A stretch of 64,000 bases of DNA, taken from NCBI GenBank assembly GCA_032718475.1, contig JAUCBJ010007822.1:180382-244381 (forward strand). Direction: 5' to 3'. Made by a program: the position numbers and the translations under genes. A model generated the notes under the pieces. It did no database searches and was not told the origin of the DNA. It worked only from the letters and a program-made list of their open reading frames with translations. How positions within the stretch are numbered: the first letter of the stretch is position 1; each line of letters starts with the position of its first letter. Source of the DNA: Nemertoderma westbladi (lineage: Eukaryota > Xenacoelomorpha > Nemertodermatida > Nemertodermatidae). This document shows, piece by piece, positions 43,459 through 54,872 of the stretch.

Positions 43459-45360
43459 TATAGAATTATATTCCCTAAATGCCGTGGATTTTCAAAATTT
43501 TATTTTTATTCGAATTAACTTTGCTAAAAGATTACTTTGAGTCCTCATTTGTATTTGTTCTATCATTTGTACGCCTATTGGTTAAGTGGTTCAGTAGCTC
43601 AGTCGGTAGAGCGTTGGAAATTATATGTGTAGTAGGTATTGAGTTCGAATCCTAGTAAGTGCGAATTATTTTTTGTGCAGAATTTCAACTCATTTAAATT
43701 GACCGCTACAAATTAAATTGCATTTGTCTGTACCAATGAGACTGTGGTTATTTGATTGTAACCAATGTCGTGCGAGTTATATATTTGCTGGACCAATAAC
43801 TATCTTTAAAAACCTGTTAGAACCTATAGAACAATCGAGAATTTTCTCGATTGATTGCAGCACAAATTTGCTATATAAAGGTGCGATTTGTTCATTAGTT
43901 ATTCTATCGTATATTCAATTGCTGATCTATCTTAACTTTCTGTCTTATTTCAGATTACATTGTTTGTTGTATAATAATTATTATTTGATTTTGTAATAAA
44001 AGTTAGAAATACTAGTCACATCTGCCCTTTTCCTATCTGTTTTACTATGCTTCACCACGGTGAACCCAGCTAAGGGACAGGATGGCCGGCTAGAGATCGG
44101 GCCGCAGCAATGAACGGGAACATCAGGGGAATGTAGACAAGAGACAACCCGCAATACCATCTTGAGTTATTCGCCCATCGCCTGAAAGGTTAGACAGCGT
44201 TCGACGCCTTGCTACCTAAGCGTAAGACCAAAGATCAAAAGGTAGAAGTAGTGACACGCTGTAAGCCTAAAATTACATCTTAGGGACTATACTGTTTTAA
44301 TTCAGGAAAAAACCGCAGTAGACCTTCATATTCCTACGGGGGAGGAGGGAGAGAGCAGGCAGAGATACTAGTACGCAGATAGGACGTGGGCACACCGGTA
44401 CGAAGCATACACATTGGTAGGGTGCAGCAAACTGTACGCCTAACTCTTGCTTAGTGCAGGTGCGTTTGCGACTATTTGTAGTACAACGGTGTCCATTGCA
44501 TCAGAACTTGTAGGCTAGGAGGGTTGCTGTGTTTCACCTGAATTAGGATTGTACCGTTCAGGCGGTAGGGCAGTTTACGACTAGGCGCAAATAAATTGAG
44601 GCTATTAGGGATATACTAACATCTACCGTGTCCCCGCCAACGTCCTGATAGGAAGTTACCCAGCCTACCTAGGTGACTAAAATTCTAGATAAGAGCCAGG
44701 ATAGCTATTAGTAACTGTACGCCTACAGTAGTAAACTAACACATCTCTTCTTAGTATTAGGGACCTGGTACCTAAAATTGCCGAATTCTGGGCGTAGCAT
44801 TAACTTTATGCCTGAATTTGAGTCCTGGAAATACGCAAGAGGGGAAGGAACCTTATTATTCGTGAGTATTGGACCTACAAGTTACAAAATTAGAATATTT
44901 GTAAAATGCACACCGTACCCAGTAATTATATATGTGAAGGAGCAAAACTGCTTTGACCGTTCAGAATTAACACACGCGCGTTAGAAATTATTTACACCTC
45001 AAAATATATAAAATTAACTTTTGTCCGTACTGTGCTTTGCCCGCTAGTTAGACATCTCTGCCTCTGTACCTAGCTAGCGTCCCTTTCGCCCAACCATATA
45101 AATCACACCGCGGTAAAGTATACGAGCCCCTTAGTCCGTCAGTGAGTCAGCCTGATTTTAGGATTTGCTGCGCGGGATTTTGTTTTATCGAAGTTTGTCT
45201 GCTCGTAGACTGTTTTCTGCCTCACCGGTTATAAGAGATCGATACTGCAATATATTCGCTTACTTAGAGTTTACTGTTTTGGTGAGAAGGTCGGATTTAT
45301 GATTTGATTCACAAACTTTACAGTAGGATATTGCAGGTATTGTTACTGTCTCTTCCAATA
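43459..45360 (+). repeat. Element B 3' LTR (1902 bp)
   Basis: Same length as the 5' LTR, with about nine substitutions, for example a two-base change where 17530 GGTAAG reads GCTTAG. Carries its own copies of the tRNA-like segment, hairpin and TATA box. Confidence 0.95.
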
Positions 45361-45365
45361 TATTA
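45361..45365. repeat. Target-site duplication of element B, right copy (TATTA)
   Basis: Pairs with 16533-16537. Confidence 0.9.
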
Positions 45366-45982
45366 TATTGGAATAACGAGAAATAACCCCGAAACCCCAA
45401 TATTCTTGATATACCGAAGGTAAGAGAGAAAGGTTACATATAACGATTGTGACTTATGTTAAAGTGGTTTGAAGTGAATCTAATGTTATTTGATAGACCC
45501 TACATGAGTCGGTCCGTGTTCCTTTTATATGTGACTAAAATCAGTGAAGATCGGCAGATCAGTGTGCAGTATTGTGCAGCATTGTGTATGAGTGAGACTG
45601 ATAACGAAGCATTTCCTAAAGAATGCGCCATATATGTGAATTGTAACTAAGCCATATCGTTGCGTGTAGTTTAAGTCATAGCTCTGTTTATATAGATAGA
45701 GCGCCACGTCCAAAAGGAACTGTTAATATTCCCCGAAGGTGAATAATATTGTCAGAGATTATATAATACTGTCAGTCGAATAATACATTAGGCTTACATA
45801 GCAATACGATTAAGCTGTCGAAATCAATCTCCCGGGTATATCCAACGGGTGAATGATCGCGCACAGATTGGTTTCAACTAGTGTAGTGAATCAAATACTT
45901 GTCAGAGGCTAAAAGCGATTTAGTATCTAGAAGACATCCTAATTTGGCGGGTTAAACTGCCAAAGGTCTGAAAGCGCGAACA
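45366..45982 (+). repeat. Element A 3' LTR, last 617 bp
   Basis: Continues the LTR interrupted at 16537. Matches 5692-6308 with about one change (TTAGTATC for TTATTATC). Ends GCGCGAACA before the ATTAT duplication. Confidence 0.95.
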
Positions 45983-46162
45983 ATTATCCTATTATTATCT
46001 ATCAATTCTACAGTAGAAAGTTAGTCAGCGCCCAGCCTTGCAGCATCAGTAATATTTACGGTTTTAATGTAGGCTATATAGCAGTATAGAGGGCCTCTAA
46101 ATCAGCTTGTATTATCTTATATGGGAGGTAACATAAGGTATATATTATTACAACAAACAAAT
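45983..46162. other. Spacer between elements A and A3
   Basis: Starts with the right ATTAT duplication of element A (45983-45987). The rest is noncoding AT-rich DNA, probably the original host sequence. Confidence 0.55.
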
Positions 46163-47354
46163 TGTTCGCGCTTTTAGACCTTTAGCAGTTTAACCTGCCA
46201 ATTTTAATTGTCTTTTTGTATATCAATTATTTAATGTACTGAATTTACATCAGCCGAAGCCAGCCTGTGCGCGACCATTCACCCACAGTTAAGGGAGACT
46301 GGATTCGGATGCTTTGATAGTGATTGCGGTGTAGACCTACTGTATTATTCGATTGATCGTTAATATATAATCTCTGACAATATATTTACTTTCGGGGAAA
46401 TATTAACAGTTCCTTTAGGATGTGGCGCTTTAAGTATAAAACAGAGTTATGACTTATACTAATCACAACTGGATGGCTACTGAGTTTCGTAAAAAGCGCA
46501 TTCTTTAGGAGGTGCTTTATTAACCTTCACACTACTTCACACGACTTCACACTACTTCACACTACTTCGCACTGATCTGCCGACCGTCACTGAATTTGAT
46601 CATATATAAGGAGGATCGCAACTGACACATGTAGGGATTATGAAATAGCATTTGATTCACACAAAAACCACTATAATGTAAGTCACAGTTGCTACCGGTA
46701 AACCTGTTCCTCTAACCTTCAGTAATCAAGAAGATTGGGGTTTTATGATTATTCATCGGTATTCTCCAAATATATCAGCAATATACACCAACATAACAAT
46801 TAATAACAGAAGTAAATAATGCAGTGAACAGTCAGTATGTGTTACTGATGCAGTGTTCCATGTGCAGCCAAGTTGACTTGCGGTGTGATGCGGTGTGTTG
46901 CGTAGTTGAATTGCGTTGCGTTAATAGTTTTACGTTCTTGTAATCAAAGCCATCTGATGTTTCTGATGTTTAGGTCAAAGTCTGAAACTTCTACAGAAGT
47001 ACAGAAGAATTTCTAAGCCGATGTTCCGAGGCTCAGAAAAGGTAAACAAAAACCGTAATGCATTGCGCGGTTTTCCGTAGGCCTCTGTACAAGATAAAAT
47101 GAAAATCGCTCTGATTGGCTGAGCGAGCTGAACAAAGAGATGTTCCTCGTTTACAGTAAATCAGCTGACAGATTTCGTCATCTGAGTTCCAGTCTTTTAG
47201 AGTATTAAGCGCATTGCGGCAGAAAATGGCTTGTTATGTCCGCTAAAACACCCACACGGTACATTGCGGAGAAAATGGCTTGTTATGTCCGCTAAAACAC
47301 CTACACGGTATATTGCGGAGAAAATGACTGGTTATATCCGCAAAAGCTTTTACA
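46163..47354 (-). repeat. Element A3 3' LTR (1192 bp)
   Basis: Plus-strand start TGTTCGCGCTTTTAGACC, end GCAAAAGCTTTTACA. Diverged homologue of the A and A2 LTRs. Carries short local repeats (CACACTACTT, 46530-46570; a 57-bp-type repeat around GAGAAAATGGCTTGTTATGT, 47225-47340). Confidence 0.88.
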
Positions 47355-47368
47355 CCGCTCCCAGAAAA
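47355..47368 (-). promoter_or_regulatory. Polypurine tract of element A3
   Basis: Minus-strand TTTTCTGGGAGCGG beside the LTR, identical in A, A2 and A3 although the LTRs have diverged. Confidence 0.7.
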
Positions 47369-47432
47369 TGGGATTTAATTCTATAAAATATAAAAAATCA
47401 CAGTTTCTAAAATATAAAAATATTCTAAACAA

Positions 47433-48985
47433 TTAGTCCTTCTTACGCGAACGGCGTTTACGCAGTTTTTTGAGGCTAGCAAGAGTCCTTTTCTCTTTGG
47501 GGCGAGCCACTTTACTAGGAGGGCTGTAACTCCTGGGTGAAGGGTGCAATACAATTGCATCGGAAGGTTTAGGGTTACGGTCGGTGTATCCGCCGGTCGA
47601 GGTACCCGGTTGATCAGTATCAACCTCAGTGGAATGAGGTCGAACAACCTTGAGAGCGCGTTTTAAGACAGGAGCTCTTACTGGTCCCTGATGGGTCGTT
47701 TGCACGAGAGCGGTAGGTGGACCGTGTGTAGTGAGAAATTTCCTCGGTTTGATGGTTCTTTCCAATTCGCGTTCTCGGGCTCTATCGGAATCGATATGCT
47801 TCTCCTCGAGCTGATTTTCCTCCGCTTATCGTTGGAAGCATTCGTCCAAAACTCTTGCAAAGAGTAGGGTCGTCCAAGTTCGATATCTTCTTAGAGATTC
47901 TGGATTTCCCGATCGAACTGGGGTAAGGCCAATTCCTTTACCGCTTGGACTTGCTGCTGCAATTTACGTTTCTCTAAACAATTGTAGGTTCCTTTTCCGA
48001 TCTTTTGTCGAATAGTGTCTAACGCGTTTTGTTCAACTCTCTCCTCCACCTCGGTGACAGGTTGTATCGGGGTTAGATCGGGACGATTATACGGGTTGAA
48101 CGGCGATATTAGGTGTCCGCGTCCCAATCCGGCTATGTAAGATGGCGAATATCTAGGGAGCCCACAACTGGAGTGCCACCGACTAATTGTTCGGGTAACA
48201 CTAGATCTTTGAACAGTGAGTACAGTTCGGGAGGATCCATGATACTATTAGGATCAAGAGTCTGAGGTCTCACTAGGGAGTGAGGAGGCCTGACCGAGTA
48301 TTCCGGAACTCTGATCATAGGTTTATTTAAGGATCGTTTGAGTCGAGCGAGCGTAGGTGATACGTCGAACAAGTTTCGCTCGAAACTCCCGTAAATATAG
48401 CGAGTAAAACTGTGTTTAGCGCAACGTCTCCGCGGATGTTTATGTCTTTCCGTGTGTTGGTTGGGTATAGGGCATTCATTGTAATAATACCAAAGACGCA
48501 CGTCTTGTAGGGGAAACGCGGGTGATCTTTCTCCAGTTTTACAATGTCTCTCTCAAGAATTCCAAATATACGTTGAAGTCACTGTGTTTATCCGGTTCTT
48601 TAACGTTTTCTCTTTCGAGTTGGTTTCGAATAGAATTTTCGTGTTCGATTCTCAGTTTGTCATTCCGACTCCGCTGGGTATGATATTTAAATAGGATCAT
48701 TTCCCTTTCGGTGTCTACATTGTCCATATCGTGTAAATCGATAGGATGGCCAGTAGTTAAGAAGTCTATATACGTACCATTACGATGCGTATAGCGAGCG
48801 GTGAATTTTCTATAGTCCAATTCACGCGTGAGCTGTTCCTTTGATATTGGCGGTTCAATATAACGGCCATCGTCCTCCGTAGTGGGTGGACTAGCATCGC
48901 CGTGTATTAAACTATCAACAAACGCTTGCAATGGTAGGGTATATCGCTCCCTGATACCAAGATCATCTTCTATCAACTCAGTCAT
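47433..48985 (-). pseudogene. Element A3 ORF2: best-preserved copy of the accessory protein
   Basis: Starts at 48985 (MTELIEDDLGIRERY) and reads open for 148 residues to 48539 (YRKFTARYTHRNGTYIDF, then a charged helix). It resumes at 48501-48133 (LWYYYNECPIPN, NLFDVSPTLARLKRS, LYSLFKDLVLPEQL) and 48127-47891 (a charged helix, QKIGKGTYNCLEKRKLQQQV), and ends in a basic tail (KEKRTLASLKKLRKRRSRKK) at 47433. Three or four frame changes remain. The intact ancestor was probably about 450-500 residues, soluble and highly charged. I do not recognise a domain family. Possible roles are nucleic-acid binding, as with the basic tail, or a virion protein. Confidence 0.65.
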
Positions 48986-50721
48986 AGCTGCTATATGAGT
49001 TTATCGATATTATAATTACTTATAATTTAGGCTAGCGGTCGTTGCTGCCTCCCCCTCAATGCCCCCGGACAGCGCAAGCTCCTCAGCGCTAATGTACTGT
49101 CGCCGCTGTGTCTTTCGCCAACATAGTAGCTACACAACGACAACAACAACCAGCGCGAGTCACTCCACTGTCCGTCCCAAGGGCTTAGAATTACTTCAGG
49201 TTCTTGCTACAGAGGCAGGGTAACTTTCACAACTGCGACTCGCTACTGTAAACACACTTTAGTAGTAACATTCACCTATAAATACACAAATTCCACGCAC
49301 TTGTCACAAATTGTACACATTCGGGCCATTTGTCCGTTAGTCAAGTGCCTTCCAGAATGCCATGTTATTATTATGTATCCCTGGATACTAGCAGGGTGCT
49401 ATTTATTCCGTATGCTATTCAATGGGGCAAGCTTTCTATTGTTCTTTAACTCGCTTCTAATTCTAGCGTGGTTGTTGCTATGGTGACATTATGGAAAGCT
49501 AGCAGTAGAATTAGGGTAATTCGCATGCATACAGATCTGGGATGCTATTTAATAGTAATTCTTTAATTGTCAATATTCCCCTTTATACATGATTTTATGA
49601 ATTTTATCGGCTATTGACTATATCTTGGAGATTCTCTCACACTAATATACTTAATAGGGTGAATCTCCGCTCCCACGATCTATTAATTAATGGAATTTTG
49701 GGAATGTTATAAATTGTATAAAATGACAATTTATCAGATTCATGAGAGGATGTAAATTTAAAATTTATTCCCGTGAATTTTATTATTTAATATTAAAATA
49801 GACACAATTTTATTCCAGAACATGTCTGGGGACTAGGATCCTTAATTCTAGGAAATTTGTCCTTTTAAGAGTATCGGTAAGTGCTACGATATCTTAATCG
49901 ACTAAAATTTTTAAAGGATCGGAATTTTAACAGATTTTGGATTTCTAGATTTTCTTGGTTTACAAACTCCTTAGAGTTTATTTGTATGTATTTACTCTAT
50001 TATAACATTTGTTTTAATAGATTTTTATAAATATTAAATAATTAATATTTAAGATGGGCACCGATTTATTCCAGAACTTGTCTGGGGACGTTAACCATAA
50101 CCACTGATTCTAGAATTTTGTCTTTCAAGTATATCGGTGGGTGCCGCGATATCTTAATCGACTAGAATTACAGATGGTCAAAGGGTTTAACAGATTTATT
50201 TTGCGTTTCACGGTACTGTTAAAGGGACATCACACTACTATATGTATTATTTAATATATGGTATGAGAGCAATATTGCAAGAAGCAATGTCAGTGAGAAG
50301 AGGCAAGTCGTTTCCAAGGTCTACCCAGAGCTTGGTTTAGCCGAGACACGAGGATCTGAACTTTGCATTCCTAATACTCTACTTAGCAATAATACTTGAG
50401 TATAGTAGGAGCTTTATTGTACTTTAATAAGTACGGACATTTCATCTTACTGTAGTCACGTATTTATAATATGATACGGACAGTAAGGAAAGAGAAAAAA
50501 GAATTATTTCTCGCCATTGCACTAAATATATAATATTAAGTAATTAAGTAATAAACACGAATATATTTTGCACTAATCTACTAAATAATCACTAAAATAA
50601 CATTCTACTAAATAAAATTAAAGAAACGATTATAATAAAATTACATAATAATACATACATAAATATAAAATAATAAAAGCAAATATAAAATAATATAGTC
50701 ACACACCCACTCCAGACGCTG
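48986..50721 (-). other. Element A3 AT-rich spacer
   Basis: Counterpart of 12860-14520. Has an extra AT-rich insertion of about 80 bp near 49950-50030 and both CCAGA...TCTGG units (49822 and 50072). Confidence 0.6.
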
Positions 50722-53700
50722 TTACGTTGGGGAGTCCCTAGATGTTTGTTGGATTAGGGAGGTGGTCGTGGGAAGAGTATCTTGCCTTCCATAGTTTCCG
50801 GATAGTTCTCGGTCTCTTTCCAGTAAACATAAACGACCAACTGGGCGGCGATTGAGTTGTTGTGTTTCGAATACAATCCCAGGTTTCTTCTTTGTCCTGG
50901 AATAGTGACGATGGAAACACCAAGTTTGGTTATCGGTGAGGAGATCAGTTGTATTTTCCTCATCATATTGGTTAATATCGTCATTATCTGAGGAGTATGG
51001 TGTTCCCTCAGTTGTGGTCTCTCCCTCACTGATTTCTTCTTCCCATTCACTCACTTGATGTACTTGGTTGTTAGGTAATCTTTCCATGAGTGTTCTACAG
51101 GAAGGTCCAGTGAAGTACCAACCTACTCTCGTTCTTCCCGCATATGTTTGTAATGGTTGCGGTCGAGCAGGCCGTTTTTCCAATGTCTCTAGCGCCTCAT
51201 GCGCATTTTGGCCGATCAATATCTGTACACCTGGGTAGTCGGTGTTGAATCTAGGGATATCATGCTGCTGGGTAAAATCGTCTTCATCCCAGTTGTAAGG
51301 TTCCACTTGGCTGGTAGCAAAGTTCTTTATCGCCACCATTTTTACTGACCTTATGCTATGTTCTCCTAGTTCGTCCTGGGGAGTGGACAACGCGCCTACA
51401 TAGTAGTCTGTAGCTACTGTGGATTTCCAAACCTGCATAATTCCTGAAAGGTTCAACTTAGTTCGGAACTTGGGTTGTCCAGCAAAGGATTCCAACGTTG
51501 GAAGTTGGCGCTTTCCAAGATGGTTGTCGGTCCGGAATAGTCGGTTGCACTTCGTTATCGGTTTCAGTCTCATACGTAAGCGCTCGATACACCGCGGTGT
51601 TTATCATATAACAGGATTCGTTTTCGTCGGAGAATTCGTCCGTGTAGAATCCTTCCATCTCAGAGCTGTGGTCAGTGTCATTCACATCACTGAATTGGAC
51701 ATGTAGTTCGGGCTCACTTACCTGACTCATGCGGGTTCTTTCAAATTCTGTGTGCAGCAAGATATGATGTTTCGCGCCGCACTTAGCACACCTAGCATCT
51801 GAGTAACAGGTCCGCCGTTGGTGTCCTCGTCTGAGGCAATTATAACACAACCGCTTATCCCACATGACATCACGTCTATCTTTAAGGGATTTCTTTAAGA
51901 ATTCATCACAACCACTCAAGCGATGGGGCCCGTCGCACAATACACATTTGGGCTTGATGTTACTTACTTTAACCTGTGCTGTGTGGTGCACACTTGTTCT
52001 TTCCTCAGGCTTTCTTCCATGAATTCTCTTAGGAGACGTGGGAGGAGATGTTGTTACCTGTTCTCTCCTGTCACTGGTTCGAGACTTAGATTTACTTACG
52101 TCTTTCTGTGTTTTGTTGACATAGTAAGATCTTTCGGTGTCTTTCCCGCTGTTCTCCTCGTGGGAGGTTTGGCTTTCGCCGTCGTCTGTATAACACACTG
52201 GTGTTACCTTTCTCCTAGAAACGGGTTTTTCACTTACCTCACTTTCAGGAGTCTTCTCTCTAGACTGTTTTAGGAGTTGTAATCTTACCTCTCGGTTTAA
52301 GAATGACAGAAGGTCCGTCATGGTTGGATCTCTATGTTGTTGGTCCATCAAATAGAGAACCTTTTTGTCCCAGCGAGTACCTACTCCACCCTTTGGCAAA
52401 GCTGATGCTAGGGCTCCTACAACCATAGAATTCTGGTATTCATGAGACTTACCCAACCAGTCTAACTGTCTACAGATCTCCTGAATCTCGTCGGAAAACT
52501 CTATAATCCCGCTGCAAAGAAACTTTCGGGGCGCCATTAATTTCGCATACAAATACCTAGCTATGTTAGTCCTATTACCATACCTGATGTTTAGTGTATC
52601 CCAAACTTGTCTTAATCCATCTTGATGTCCAATAAACTTTAACGCCATTAACTTGGGAGGTCCTTCCAAGCACTCGATGAGGAATCTAAGTTTCTCTCCG
52701 TTAGATAGTTCAGAGTTCTGTATGTTATCTTTATAATATTCATTAAAAGGTAACCATTTCATCTCATCTCCATTGAACTTGACTATCTCTCCCACCTTTA
52801 CCGCTTGACGGGCTTCGGTTCTAGCCATTTGACGCGTAAAACTTTCTTGGGCCATCGTATTATTTAATATCGAGTTATCGGTATATAAATTTCTCGGATT
52901 ATGATCAGGTCTATATGGAATATCATTATCAACAGGTTTATAATCACCCTTAATAGGGTTCACTATAGGAGTTTCTACTTCACTAGCAGTATAGATGCGT
53001 GTAGGCTCCACACCTTGCGCATGAAATACTTCAGACCTAACAGGTTGACACATTGTTACAGGGGGTGGTGGTATACCCAATTGTATATTTACTAATTTGT
53101 CGCGTTCTAACGCGATACTCTGCTGCACTTCTTGCAACTCTAACCTACCCTCTCTTACTGTTCCCTTTAACTGCTGAACAGTCCCTTCCAACTCCCGGGC
53201 CTGCTGGGAGGAACATATCCGATGTTCGTTCAGCTGCCCGAGCAGGAGACCCATCTCCCACCGTCGCTCATCCACCCACTCTACCGCCGAAGCGGGAGCC
53301 GCCAACATAGTGGCGGGTAGACGAGGGACGACGGGTGATAAATCGTTAATGTCTCGCTCGGCATCCAGGACCGGAATTGACTCAGGAACTGTCCTACTGG
53401 GCACAGGTAGTTTAGTACTGTGCAAAGGGAATTTAGAGTTAGGTTCTGGAAGTACAGGGGTCTCTATCACAGAGGGGGTGGCTTCGAGAACACGCCTAAT
53501 TATTTCAGGCTCATCTACTATAGTAGGGAGTCTTTCTTCCCTAATAATTTGGTCTGTAGGCGCAGGATTACTCAAATCTACACTAGCTAGTTGCCTTCTC
53601 ACGGCTGGAGGCAAATCAGGCAATTTCTGCCGGTGCAGCGCCCTTCTACGTCCGCTGGAACAAGATTTATTTCCTCTACCTTCAGGATCTGTTGTATCGC

Positions 53701-54646
53701 CTTCATCAGAGGATGTAAATCCCTGTCTCTTGGGAGTAGATCGACTTAACAGCTGCATCTGAGTAGCTGTTCTCTGTTTATTTAAGTAGTCTTGCTTCAC
53801 TTGAAGATGTTCCAACTCTAGTTGGGCTGTCTCTTCAGATGCCCTCCGTTCTGCTGCTGCCACTGCCTCTGCCGCCTTTCTTTCAACTTCTGCAGCTGCC
53901 GCTGTCGCTTTTCTTTCCGCTTCTGCAGCTGCCGCTGTCGCTTTTCTTTCCGCTTCTGCCGCTTTTCTTTCCGCTTCTGCCGCCTTTCTTTCTACTTCTG
54001 CAGCTGCCGCTGTCGCCTTTCTTTCCGCTTCTGCCGCTGCCGCTGCCGCTGCCGCTGCCGCTGCCTTTCTGTCTTCTATATGTTTTTTCTTTAGCTGTTC
54101 TTCCTGTTCCATAAGGATGAGGATGCGTTCATCAAATTTAGCCTGCTCAGCAGCCAACATTTCCGCATCTAACGAGTCCAACACCAATTTGGCTCCCTCA
54201 CTATTGGGGCGAAGTCCAGCTAGCTGTCTCCTTAACTCTTTGTCACCTATAAATCGTTGATAGTCCGACAGATAGATGTCAATAGCATCTTTCTTCTGAG
54301 GTTTCTCTGATGTAACTTCGCTTTCCACTTGAGAAAAGGTAGCGTCTGTTGATTCTCCGTGGGTTGCGCGATCAGTTAGCTGAATTTTCCATTGTGTCGT
54401 TCCTTGGACTTTAAGACTCACCTGTTGGAACCAAGTCTTTACGGCAACTTGCAACGACGTGTCTTGGCTTCTCTTCGAGGCTTCCTCAAAGGCGGAAAGG
54501 ATTAGTCTGATCCGTAAGATTCGTTCTCGAACTTGATAAAGCAGCTCTCCCTGCTCTTGAGGTCCTTGTCTTTGTTGGAATAGGTGTTCTTCTAGTCGCT
54601 TCAAAGAACTGAAGAATCCCTGGACATGTGATATAGGATGGGACAT
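50722..54646 (-). pseudogene. Element A3 ORF1: Gag and protease remnant, protease active site deleted
   Basis: ATG at 54644-54646. The first ~105 residues (MSHPISHVQGFFSSLKRLEE..., helical) do not resemble the N-terminus of A or A2. From GESTDATFSQ on it matches them: a long Ala/Glu/Arg/Lys coiled coil (about 54080-53830), Gag core (VKFNGDEMKWLPFNEYY) and knuckles (CYNCLRRGHQRRTC, near 51850). Near 51490 a deletion of about 130 bp removes the protease segment with the DSGS active site and shifts the frame. The protease body continues at 51573-50930. The end then jumps near 50920 straight to the tail RHYSRTKKKPG, without the RNase H and pre-integrase remnants found in A and A2, so its pol deletion is a separate event. 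Confidence 0.87.
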
Positions 54647-54870
54647 GTAAAATTAACTATCAGTATCTGTCTTATATACAGCATTAGGCCTACCTACTGA
54701 CTGCATACCACAGCATCAGTCTTTCATTTTAGTTATCTTGTTAACGGTACAGGTACTGTGGTAGTACTAGCGAGATACTTGACAGAATGAAGCTACAGTA
54801 GGTAGTAACTACCGGTAGTTAGTAATTTCTTGAGGTCAGTGTATTGATTGTTCAGTATGGCTATGGGCTA
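54647..54870. other. Possible remaining leader of A3
   Basis: Noncoding, with ACCGGTA and TAGGCCT words. I cannot align it to the leaders of A or A2, in line with the exchanged Gag N-terminus. Confidence 0.4.
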
Positions 54871-54872
54871 TC

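Larger units (their letters stand above)
16538..45360 (+). mobile_element. Element B: BEL/Pao LTR retrotransposon with full enzyme set, itself split by element A2
   Basis: Two 1902-bp LTRs (16538-18439 and 43459-45360) bound an interior coding gag, protease, RT, RNase H, integrase and an extra zinc-knuckle ORF. Removing A2 and one of its target duplications leaves about 16.4 kb, long for the group. The LTR ends read TATAGAATT...CCAATA, not TG...CA. I count about nine differences between the LTRs. It carries two apparent single-base frame breaks (before integrase, and in the extra ORF) plus the A2 insertion, so this copy is probably no longer autonomous although all catalytic motifs survive. 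Confidence 0.94.
5081..45982 (+). mobile_element. Element A: gag-protease-only BEL/Pao LTR retrotransposon, split by element B
   Basis: Outermost element of the nest. The target duplication ATTAT is at 5076-5080 and 45983-45987. Order: 5' LTR 5081-6308, leader, ORF1 (gag-protease with RT, RNase H and integrase deleted), AT-rich spacer, degenerate ORF2, polypurine tract, then a 3' LTR in two pieces (15927-16537 and 45366-45982) with element B between. The pieces total 1228 bp, the exact length of the 5' LTR. LTR ends are TGTAAAAGC and GCGCGAACA (canonical TG...CA). I counted about three differences between the LTRs, so it is young. Without B and the duplicated 5 bp it is about 12.1 kb. Confidence 0.93.
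46163..54870 (-). mobile_element. Element A3: third A-family copy, 5' LTR missing
   Basis: Minus strand. The 3' LTR (46163-47354), polypurine tract, ORF2, spacer and ORF1 are present in family order. To the right of the ORF1 start only about 220 bp remain before a LINE fragment in opposite orientation, and no second LTR is seen. More diverged than A and A2. The right boundary is approximate. Confidence 0.85.
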
